This document shows, in pieces, positions 42,329 to 49,569 of a stretch of 64,000 nt of DNA. The DNA lies in NCBI GenBank assembly GCA_045647865.1, contig JAZRMW010000061.1, positions 62,001-126,000 on the forward strand, given 5' to 3'. Under the pieces are notes generated by a model that was not told where the DNA came from, made no database searches, and saw only the letters and a list, made by a program, of their open reading frames with translations. The position numbers and the translations under genes were made by a program. The first letter of the stretch is position 1; each line of letters opens with the position of its first letter. The DNA comes from Phocaeicola_A sp045647865 (GTDB taxonomy: Bacteria > Bacteroidota > Bacteroidia > Bacteroidales > Bacteroidaceae).

Positions 42329-42463
42329 ATGAGACCAATCAGCATCGTGTCAGGTGCTGACATCCAAGGAATATCGTCCGTCTCAAGGCACTCATTATCA
42401 GTGCGTAGTATCATTTTTTGTCAAACATTTAAAAGTATTTATCGAGATGGAAAACTACAATGA
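42329..42463 (+). other. Possible 44-codon leader ORF overlapping the 472-aa gene
   Basis: ATG at 42329, only 4 nt after the -7 box, opens a 44-codon frame (MRPISIVSGADIQGISSVSR at its start) that stops at 42461-42463, 17 nt inside the next gene. It contains a short dyad (GTCAG GTG CTGAC). It may be a leader peptide coupled to the downstream start, or chance. Confidence 0.3.
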
Positions 42464-43865
42464 AATCTTTTGGGTCAATGGGGCCTTGCCCTGTTTCGAA
42501 GTGTCCAAATTCACTACACTGATGAGGGACTTTGATACCCGTTGCGAAAACCTTTCGCGCTACATCCCCTTTGCCATGATGCAGTTCCAATGGGCTGGTG
42601 CGCACAACGACAAAGAGCGTGTGTGCAGCCTGCACAACCTGGGCTACAAACTCCATCGGGCACTGATTGAGGTAAAGGGCATTTACGAAAAGCGTAGCCT
42701 GCTGCTGTGCGACGAGCATTGCGCGAAATTCGAGGAGCTGATGACCCTTGTGCAGGCATACTCGTGGCGCATCATCCACTTCATTGGCGATGCCGAAAAT
42801 ATGCTTACCGATGCCTGCGCCAAAAGCACTCTGGACATCGTACAACTGCGTCTGTTGGCCCAGTATGGCGAAATTTGCGAATGGATGAAGCTGCTCTCCG
42901 ATGACAAGCAGCGCCTCGACGAAGCGGCACAGAAGTGCAGCATCCGGGGATGGACGTGCAACATGCGCATCTTCGATGTGGAGCTGACCGGCATCCGCCA
43001 CCAGTTCGAGGCTGTACAGAGCAGCCTGATGCTCCTCACCGTGCCCTATCACATCAAGAGTACCGACGCGGAGATGGTCACCCTCTTCCGAACCACCCTC
43101 AACGCCTTCCTCGAAGGGGAATATTGGCAGGAGTGCCGGGACGAGTATGCCGACAAGATTGCCGACGAATGGGAATCAGTCCCCACCGACAAGGAGCGCA
43201 TCCAGCTGCTCAAAGGGAAAAAGCGACAGGCGAAGGACGACATCCGCCAGTTCCTTGCCCAGTTCGACATCAGCTACGTGGGCACCGACACCGACGAGCG
43301 CACCTGCAAACTGGCCCGCCGCCTCTACGAGCGGCTGAACAATGTCCATTTCGGCCGTCGGGGCAAAGCGCTCAAGCCCATGAACAACAACGACCTCTGC
43401 CGCTACCTCACCATGGAGGGCCGCATGCACTACCTGACTGACGAAATCACCCGACTGGAAAGCCAGCTGAAACTGCACATCACCAACTCCACCCACAACA
43501 ACGGCTACTTCGTCCCCGAAGCCCCGCGCGACCTTGTCCGCCAGGCCATCTATGCCGTCATTCATCACCATCGTAGCGACGGCCGCCTCCTCCTCTCCGC
43601 CCAGTCGCACTGGATAGCCATCTACAAAGTGCTGGAAGAGACCGGCTACACCTGTGGCACCATGAGGCAATTCTGCGAGCTGATGCAAATGTGGTTCTCC
43701 AGTGCCGAACACCCCTGCAGCTACGATTCGCTGAAAAACATCACCAACAAAGATGTAAAGAAAGTTCCCTATTCCGATTGGCAACGGCACGACCCACATA
43801 ACCGGGCCTTTCTGGCCGTGGCCGACGAACTGATCCGTCAAATGCAAGAGTTGAAGGTGGCATAG
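42447..43865 (+). CDS. Unrecognised protein, 472 aa
   Basis: I do not recognise this protein with confidence. From the ATG at 42447 it is soluble, mostly helical, with a long central segment rich in charged residues. The C-terminal ~100 residues (DLVRQAIYAVIHHHRSDGRLLLSAQSHWIAIYKVLEE...FCELMQMWF...HNRAFLAVADELIRQM) faintly resemble the winged-helix end of RteC-type regulators of Bacteroides conjugative elements; this is a weak impression. Frame and codon use are convincing, and GC is higher than in the neighbouring accessory genes. It stands just before the type I restriction locus, from which array C separates it. Confidence 0.75.
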   Translation: MENYNEIFWVNGALPCFEVSKFTTLMRDFDTRCENLSRYIPFAMMQFQWAGAHNDKERVCSLHNLGYKLHRALIEVKGIYEKRSLLLCDEHCAKFEELMTLVQAYSWRIIHFIGDAENMLTDACAKSTLDIVQLRLLAQYGEICEWMKLLSDDKQRLDEAAQKCSIRGWTCNMRIFDVELTGIRHQFEAVQSSLMLLTVPYHIKSTDAEMVTLFRTTLNAFLEGEYWQECRDEYADKIADEWESVPTDKERIQLLKGKKRQAKDDIRQFLAQFDISYVGTDTDERTCKLARRLYERLNNVHFGRRGKALKPMNNNDLCRYLTMEGRMHYLTDEITRLESQLKLHITNSTHNNGYFVPEAPRDLVRQAIYAVIHHHRSDGRLLLSAQSHWIAIYKVLEETGYTCGTMRQFCELMQMWFSSAEHPCSYDSLKNITNKDVKKVPYSDWQRHDPHNRAFLAVADELIRQMQELKVA

Positions 43866-43959
43866 CCTTCAACTCTTTTTATTTCTAATCACTTGATTAT
43901 CAATGCTGTATTTCCCCGCGTAACGATTTCGATTTTTCCGCCGAATCGCTCCAAATTAT

Positions 43960-44066
43960 CGCTTAAGCGTAAATCCCGTATCGCTTAAGCGTGACCAAAT
44001 TTTCTCTTAAGCGAAACTGAACTAACGCTTAAGCGTTTTTGAATTGCGCTTAAGCGTGGCTCGGTT
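43960..44066. repeat. Array C: five CGCTTAAGCG palindromes before hsdM
   Basis: The 10-bp palindrome CGCTTAAGCG occurs at 43960, 43982, 44036 and 44057, with a one-base variant (CTCTTAAGCG) at 44004. Spacings are 22, 22, 32 and 21 bp, close to whole helical turns, so all units face the same side of the DNA. The array ends 79 bp before the hsdM -33 element. The rest of the 334-bp gap holds only that promoter. Confidence 0.85.
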
Positions 44067-44144
44067 ACGCTTCGGGCGTTTGTGTGATTTGTTGAGATTT
44101 ATGGATAAAAGAATAAAAGCATTCTCAAAAAAGAACAGATATTT

Positions 44145-44175
44145 TTTGCTTTCTGATGGCTTTGCACTATCTTTG
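44145..44175 (+). promoter_or_regulatory. hsdM promoter
   Basis: TTTG at 44145-44148, a 19-bp spacer and TATCTTTG at 44168-44175, 24 nt before the ATG. It probably drives hsdM, the Bro-N/Fic gene, hsdS and the coiled-coil gene. Confidence 0.7.
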
Positions 44176-44199
44176 TGGGCAAAGAAAAACTTATAGAAT

Positions 44200-45762
44200 A
44201 TGGCAAAGAAAGCAATCAAAGAGAAAAGCATCGAAGAGACCCTGTGGGAGTCGGCCAACAAGTTGCGCGGTTCGGTGGAACCGTCGGAATACAAGCATGT
44301 GGTGTTGAGCCTCATATTCCTGAAATACGCTCACGACCGTTTTACGGAGCGACGCAATGAGTTGGTAGCCGAGGGAAAGGAGGCATTTGCCGACCAGCCG
44401 GTGTTTTACAATGCCAAGAATGTGTTTTATCTGAACGAGGCAAGCCGATGGAACTACATCATGGAGAATGCCAAGCAGAACGACATTGCCATCAAGATAG
44501 ACCAGGCACTCGCCACGGTGGAGAAGGACAACCCCACACTGAAGGGAGCACTTCCCAGCAACTACTATTCGGGGTTGGGACTCGACCGCTCCAAACTGGC
44601 CGCCCTTCTCGACGAAATTAACAAGATTGACACCTTGAAGGACCCAGAGAACGACCTCATCGGACGGGTCTATGAATACTTTCTTGCCAAGTTTGCCATT
44701 GCCGAAGGTAAAGGAAAAGGGGAGTACTATACTCCGAAAACCATTGTCAACCTCATTGCCGAAATGATACAGCCCTACCAAGGAAAAATCTACGACCCCT
44801 GTTGCGGTTCGGGCGGCATGTTTGTGCAGAGCATGAAATTCATCGAGGCACACCACGGCAACAAGCGCAACATCTCGGTCTATGGACAGGAGTACACCAA
44901 CACCACCTATAAGCTGGCCAAGATGAACCTGGCCATCCGCGGCATAGCCAACAATCTGGGCGAGCAGGCGGCCGACACGTTCAAGAACGATCAGCACAAG
45001 GAGCTGAAAGCCGACTTCATCATGGCCAATCCCCCTTTCAACCAGAAGGCCTGGCGCGAGGACAACGAACTGAAGGACGACCCCCGTTGGCACGGCTACA
45101 CAGTGCCACCCACCAGCAATGCCAACTACGGTTGGATTCTCAACATTGTCAGCAAACTGTCTGCCAACGGTACGGCGGGCTTCCTGCTGGCCAACGGCGC
45201 ACTGAGTGGTGACGGCACCGAACTGGAGATACGCCGCCAGCTCCTGCAGAACCATTTGGTAGAGGCCATCGTCATCTTGCCACGCAACATGTTCTACTCC
45301 ACCGACATAAGTGTGACCCTGTGGATTCTCAATAAGAACAAGCGCGCACGCACCGTGGAGCAGAATGGCCGGCTTGTGAAGTACCGCAACCGCGAAGACG
45401 AGGTGCTCTTCATCGACCTGCGCCAATGGGGCGAACCGTTTGAGAAGAAGTACATCCAGTTCTCAACCGAACAGATACAGCAGATAGCCGAAAACTTCCA
45501 TCATTGGCAATGCGAAGGCCATGAACAGACCTATCAGAACGTAGCAGAATACTGCTACTCGGCATCGTTGGACGAAATCGAACAGAAGGGTTGGAGCCTG
45601 GTGCCCAGTAAATACATCGAGTTCAAGAACCGCGACGAACAGATAGACTTCGATGCCAAGATGCGTCAGTTGCAAGGCGAACTGCGCGAATTGTTGCAAC
45701 AGGAAGAAGAGAGCAAGCAGCAATTGAAGGAGTTGTTTGATAAGTTGGGATATAGTTTATGA
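44200..45762 (+). CDS. hsdM: Type I restriction-modification methyltransferase subunit
   Basis: HsdM methylates adenine at the site chosen by HsdS. The 520-aa protein has the HsdM N-terminal helical domain (ETLWESANKLRGSVEPSEYKHVVLSLIFLKYAHDRF), the SAM-binding motif DPCCGSGGMF (199-208) and the catalytic NPPF (277-280), typical of N6-adenine enzymes. The C-terminus ends in a coiled-coil that contacts HsdS. Its last 4 nt overlap the Bro-N/Fic gene (ATGA). Confidence 0.97.
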   Translation: MAKKAIKEKSIEETLWESANKLRGSVEPSEYKHVVLSLIFLKYAHDRFTERRNELVAEGKEAFADQPVFYNAKNVFYLNEASRWNYIMENAKQNDIAIKIDQALATVEKDNPTLKGALPSNYYSGLGLDRSKLAALLDEINKIDTLKDPENDLIGRVYEYFLAKFAIAEGKGKGEYYTPKTIVNLIAEMIQPYQGKIYDPCCGSGGMFVQSMKFIEAHHGNKRNISVYGQEYTNTTYKLAKMNLAIRGIANNLGEQAADTFKNDQHKELKADFIMANPPFNQKAWREDNELKDDPRWHGYTVPPTSNANYGWILNIVSKLSANGTAGFLLANGALSGDGTELEIRRQLLQNHLVEAIVILPRNMFYSTDISVTLWILNKNKRARTVEQNGRLVKYRNREDEVLFIDLRQWGEPFEKKYIQFSTEQIQQIAENFHHWQCEGHEQTYQNVAEYCYSASLDEIEQKGWSLVPSKYIEFKNRDEQIDFDAKMRQLQGELRELLQQEEESKQQLKELFDKLGYSL

Positions 45763-46625
45763 GTAAGAAGTCAATAAGGTTTTTCAACGATCACGAAGTA
45801 CGGGCCGTTTGGGATGAGGAACATTCCAAGTGGTGGTTTTCTGTAGTTGATATTGTAGGTGCTATCACAGAGAGTCCTAATCCAAGAAAATACTGGAGTG
45901 TGCTGAAAACCAGATTAAAGAAAGCAGGAAACGAGTTGACTACACGTTGTAGTCAACTGAAATTGGCAGCAGCCGATGGCAAGAAATATGCTACAGATTG
46001 TTTCGCTCAAGAAGACATTGTCGAACTTGTAAAAGTTATACCAAGCAAGAAGACAACAGCCTTCCTTGATTGGTTTACTTACAGCGACAATAGCCTTGAC
46101 GGACAAAGCAAGAAAAAGGCCTATACCCTCATCGAAAGCGGACTGTTGGACAGCATGGAACCGGGTACGGTGAAATGCCTGCAGCAAATACACGCTTATC
46201 TTTTCGGTGGCCTTTACGATTTTGCAGGGCAGATACGTACCAAGACCATTTGGAAGGATGGCACACTGTTTTGTCGGGCAGAGTATCTGATGCAAAATCT
46301 GAAAATCATTGAGCAGATGCCTGAAAGCACCTTCGACGAGATTGCAAACAAATATGTGGAGATGAATGTAGCCCATCCTTTTATGGAAGGTAATGGTCGT
46401 TCTACACGTATTTGGCTCGATTTGATATTCAAGAAACGCTTAAAGATGTGTGTGGATTGGAGTCGGATAAACAAGAAAGATTATCTGAAAGCAATGCGAG
46501 TTAGTACTACCGATGCACGTCCCATCAAAACATTACTGAAAGGGGCTATGACCGACCGCATCGACGACCGCGAAATCTTTATGAAAGGCATTGACTATTC
46601 ATACTATTATGAACAGGAGGATTGA
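45759..46625 (+). CDS. Bro-N / Fic domain fusion
   Basis: Residues 1-110 form a Bro-N (DinD-like) domain (IRFFNDHEVRAVWDEEHSKWWFSVVDIVGAIT...RKYWSVLKTRLKK), found in phage antirepressors and DNA-linked proteins. Residues about 120-288 form a Fic domain with YLFGGLYDFAGQIR (147-160) and the complete active site HPFMEGNGR (206-214), which transfers AMP or another nucleotide monophosphate to a target. No inhibitory (S/T)xxxE(G/N) helix is evident, so control would have to come from the Bro-N part or a partner. It overlaps hsdM by 4 nt and precedes hsdS by 3 nt. HsdM or HsdS may be the target; this is inference. Confidence 0.87.
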   Translation: MSKKSIRFFNDHEVRAVWDEEHSKWWFSVVDIVGAITESPNPRKYWSVLKTRLKKAGNELTTRCSQLKLAAADGKKYATDCFAQEDIVELVKVIPSKKTTAFLDWFTYSDNSLDGQSKKKAYTLIESGLLDSMEPGTVKCLQQIHAYLFGGLYDFAGQIRTKTIWKDGTLFCRAEYLMQNLKIIEQMPESTFDEIANKYVEMNVAHPFMEGNGRSTRIWLDLIFKKRLKMCVDWSRINKKDYLKAMRVSTTDARPIKTLLKGAMTDRIDDREIFMKGIDYSYYYEQED

Positions 46626-46628
46626 CCA

Positions 46629-47771
46629 ATGAAAGACTATAAACGATTAGGCGACTATATCCGCGAAGTGAATGTGCGGAATCGGGAGTTGGAGGTAACG
46701 GATTTGTTGGGTGTAAGCATCTCTAAAGAATTTATGCCTTCGATTGCCAACACCATTGGTACGGATATGTCAACATACAAGATTGTGAAACGAGGACAAT
46801 TTGCCTACGGTCCTGTTACTTCACGAAATGGAGACAAGGTTTCTATTGCTCTATTGAGTAAATACAATGATGCCATAATTTCGCAAGCCTATACCGTTTT
46901 CGAAATAATTGACCATGAACAGTTACTACCCGAATATTTGATGATGTGGTTCCGCCGTCCTGAGTTTGACCGTTATGCCCGTTTTCATTCTCACGGAAGT
47001 GCGCGTGAAGTATTCGATTGGGATGAGTTGTGCGATATAAAACTCCCCATCCCCTCCATCACCCACCAACGTGAAATCGTAGCGGAATACGAAACCCTAA
47101 CACGCCGCATCCGTCTCAACGAACAAATGATTCAGCACTTCGAATCCACAGCCCAAGCCCTCTACCGCAAAATGTTTGTGGATGGCATCGATAAAGAAAA
47201 TCTACCGGAGGGGTGGAGAATGGGGACGCTGGGGGAAGTTTGTTTAGTTAATCCGAAATTATCAATTAAGACTAAGTTGCCAATACCTTATTTTGATATG
47301 GATTCATTACCTGTAAAAGGATTTTTTATAAAGAAATATCAATATAAAGAGTTTGGTGGTGGCATAAAATTTCAAAATGGAGATGTTATTTTTGCAAGAA
47401 TAACACCATGCATGGAAAATGGAAAAGCTGCAATAGTTTCAGACTTAAAAGATACGGAAATAGCATTTGGATCTACAGAATTTATCATTCTACGAGGTAG
47501 AAATCAAAAACTTACGTCATTTATAGCTACACTTGTAAGGAATGATGTATTTAGAGAATTTGCAAAGAAGCAGATGAAAGGGACAGATGGTCGACAAAGA
47601 GTTGACGCAACTTCTTTATTGAATTATAAAATTGTAATTCCTAATGATATAACGCTTCAAATAATAGAAAATAGTTTGTCAGATTTGTATAATCAAATGT
47701 ATTTAAGAACTAAAGAGAACTCAAAATTAGCCGAATTACAATCTTTGCTTTTGGCGAAGATGGGGCAATAA
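46629..47771 (+). CDS. hsdS: Type I restriction-modification specificity subunit
   Basis: HsdS selects the bipartite DNA target. The 380-aa protein has target recognition domain 1 (about 1-140), a central conserved helix (HQREIVAEYETLTRRIRLNEQMIQHFESTAQALYRKMF), TRD2 (about 195-340, beginning GWRMGTLGEVC) and a C-terminal helix (LYNQMYLRTKENSKLAELQSLLLAKMG). From about 47240 onward the sequence becomes strikingly AT-rich while the first half is not. This suggests TRD2 was exchanged by recombination at the conserved centre. No second hsdS copy lies in the window. Confidence 0.95.
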   Translation: MKDYKRLGDYIREVNVRNRELEVTDLLGVSISKEFMPSIANTIGTDMSTYKIVKRGQFAYGPVTSRNGDKVSIALLSKYNDAIISQAYTVFEIIDHEQLLPEYLMMWFRRPEFDRYARFHSHGSAREVFDWDELCDIKLPIPSITHQREIVAEYETLTRRIRLNEQMIQHFESTAQALYRKMFVDGIDKENLPEGWRMGTLGEVCLVNPKLSIKTKLPIPYFDMDSLPVKGFFIKKYQYKEFGGGIKFQNGDVIFARITPCMENGKAAIVSDLKDTEIAFGSTEFIILRGRNQKLTSFIATLVRNDVFREFAKKQMKGTDGRQRVDATSLLNYKIVIPNDITLQIIENSLSDLYNQMYLRTKENSKLAELQSLLLAKMGQ

Positions 47772-47783
47772 ATATAAGTAAGG

Positions 47784-49136
47784 ATGGAAACAAATTCAAT
47801 TAAAGTAATTAAGGATTTGCTCCCTTTGGTACAGAATGGGTTAGAAGTATACCAAAGATACCATAAAAGTAGTGGAACAGATATGAATGAATATACGATA
47901 GGCAATGAAAAAGAGTATTGTATTAATAGCATAATTGCTGGAGTAAAAAACATTCTTACTGATTTAAACTATCTCACTAAATCACATAATTTGTTTTTAA
48001 AATTGTCTACACTTGGTAATCGGAATGATATAAAGAACCATTTAGATAATCTTAAAACAAACCTTCAAAATAGAAATAGCACAAACATTGCAACAGAGTT
48101 GGATTGGATAAAATCACACTTGAGGACATATAATCTAAGATTGGACAAAGATAGATATGTAGATTTTAATAGTGCTATAGACGAGCTTTGTAGAAAAGCG
48201 ATAGCATTAGAAAATGAGATACAATCTGTTAAAGATAAGTTGAAAGAATCTAACGAAACATATTCTGAGATTCAGACAAAACAAGAGGAATATAGTAGTA
48301 TAATAGAGGAATTAACAGAAAAAAAAGATTCTTTCATAGAAGAGTATAATACATTTGCTAATGAATTTGGGAATTTTAAGCAATTAGCGGATAATGCAAA
48401 AGTAAACGCAGAAAGAGTTGCTGACAATCTTAGGGAAATAAATATAGAAAAAGAAACATTTGATGAATTTGTCGAAAAAATAGAAGAAAGAGAACGTGTA
48501 TTGAACCTACAAGCAAAAAAAACTACTGAATACGAAGAAAAACTTGCAACATATACAATAGAACATAATAAAAAATTGGACGAAGCCAAATTCTTGATAG
48601 AAGAGGCGAAAAAAGCTCTAAATTATAAAAATGCGGAAGGACTTAGTGCTGCTTTTAATACCCAATTAACTGACGCAAAAGGATTTTGGAATACATATAT
48701 CTGGATTATTGGAGCTTTTGTTTTTATGGGAGGTACAATTTTTATTGGATCATGGATTGTTACTGGATGGTGGTTAGACACTTCCAATATGAATAGTAAC
48801 CAAATGATATATAGCCTTGTTGGGAGGTTAAGTATTATTCCATTTACTATTGCTGGCGCTATATTCTGTGCTAATCAATATACAAAGCAGAAAAATATCA
48901 TTGAAGATTACGCATATAAAACAACTATTGCAAAATCAATAATAGCTTTTTCTGAAGAATTAAGAGAAAAAAGTCCTGAACGCTATACAGAATATCTATC
49001 TACTATTCTTAAAGAAATCCATCAAGACCCTTTAAGAAAAAGAGGGAAAGATAGTATTCCCGTTTCTTTGAAAGATTCGCAAGGCATAATTGAAAAAGTG
49101 ATAGAATTACTACAATCAGCTATAAATAAATCGTAA
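47784..49136 (+). CDS. Coiled-coil protein with two transmembrane segments, inside the RM locus
   Basis: I recognise no family for this 450-aa protein. Residues 1-130 are helical and soluble; about 133-282 form a long coiled coil (LENEIQSVKDKLKESNETYSEI and following heptads). Two TMs follow at about 305-330 (YIWIIGAFVFMGGTIFIGSWIV) and 343-364 (YSLVGRLSIIPFTIAGAIFCA), then an 85-residue helical tail. It is AT-rich, like hsdS TRD2, and starts 12 bp after hsdS. The layout fits a membrane-anchored sensor or effector and suggests a defence accessory role acquired with TRD2; this is inference only. Confidence 0.8.
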   Translation: METNSIKVIKDLLPLVQNGLEVYQRYHKSSGTDMNEYTIGNEKEYCINSIIAGVKNILTDLNYLTKSHNLFLKLSTLGNRNDIKNHLDNLKTNLQNRNSTNIATELDWIKSHLRTYNLRLDKDRYVDFNSAIDELCRKAIALENEIQSVKDKLKESNETYSEIQTKQEEYSSIIEELTEKKDSFIEEYNTFANEFGNFKQLADNAKVNAERVADNLREINIEKETFDEFVEKIEERERVLNLQAKKTTEYEEKLATYTIEHNKKLDEAKFLIEEAKKALNYKNAEGLSAAFNTQLTDAKGFWNTYIWIIGAFVFMGGTIFIGSWIVTGWWLDTSNMNSNQMIYSLVGRLSIIPFTIAGAIFCANQYTKQKNIIEDYAYKTTIAKSIIAFSEELREKSPERYTEYLSTILKEIHQDPLRKRGKDSIPVSLKDSQGIIEKVIELLQSAINKS

Positions 49137-49210
49137 TTAGGAAAACAGTATAAAATCAGTGAAACAGGATTAAGAACTCTATATCATAATAAATGTAAGA
49201 AGCTTATAAA

Positions 49211-49413
49211 ATGCAAGAAAACAAAGATAGACGTAAGGCTTGAAGAAGAAACTTTGTAGCTTACACAAGCGCAGATGTGCGAATGTACCAAACGAGCAAA
49301 TCGAATGTAAGTGAGCATATTAAGCAGATCTTTGAGGAAGGAGAACTTGACAAGAATTCAGTTGTTCGGAATTCCGAACAACTGTTGCAGATGATATGAA
49401 AAAGATTCCATAA
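49211..49413 (+). pseudogene. RhuM-family gene, 5' remnant with frameshifts and stop
   Basis: Translation across frames gives KIDVRLEEETL*LTQAQMCE, then NVSEHIKQIFEEGELDKNSVVRN and, after restoring one T near 49372, FRTTVADD. This matches the N-terminus of RhuM virulence-family proteins (VRLEDETVWLTQAQM...SNISEHIKHIFEEGELDENSVVRNFRTTA). A TGG to TAG stop and at least three frameshifts disable it. RhuM genes are frequent cargo of type I RM loci. The 433-bp gap also holds two large palindromes (49359-49445) and the fic promoter. Confidence 0.7.
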
Positions 49414-49445
49414 GAAAAGCAACTGTTCGGAAATTCCGAACAGTT
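49359..49445. repeat. Two TGTTCGGAA/TTCCGAACA palindromes before fic
   Basis: A perfect 26-bp palindrome at 49359-49384 and a 25-bp one (12-bp arms) at 49421-49445 share the core TGTTCGGAA-TTCCGAACA or a one-base variant; centres are about 62 bp apart. The first overlaps the decayed RhuM sequence VVRNFRTT, whose codons are naturally palindromic, so it may be coding relic. The second is outside the remnant and remains unexplained. Confidence 0.65.
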
Positions 49446-49511
49446 CAACCGTATTTCAACTATCCTTTAATCGTTATTATCCCAATAAATCCTTTCAAAT
49501 CCTTTCCAATT

Positions 49512-49543
49512 CTTGCAATATTGGAAAGAATTGTATAGTTTTG
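49512..49543 (+). promoter_or_regulatory. fic-hsdR promoter
   Basis: CTTG at 49512-49515, a 20-bp spacer and TAGTTTTG at 49536-49543. It lies 67 bp after the second palindrome and 26 bp before the ATG at 49570, giving fic and hsdR a promoter separate from hsdM. Confidence 0.6.
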
Positions 49544-49569
49544 CAACCATAAACCAAAGAAAATCAGTG

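Noticed and set aside
44191..45426. 411-aa reading frame antisense to hsdM
   Set aside because: It mirrors the GC-rich codons of hsdM, has no recognisable domain and no promoter.
46629..47771. Phase-variable inversion of hsdS
   Set aside because: No second hsdS, recombinase or inverted TRD copy is in the window, so only past exchange is supported.
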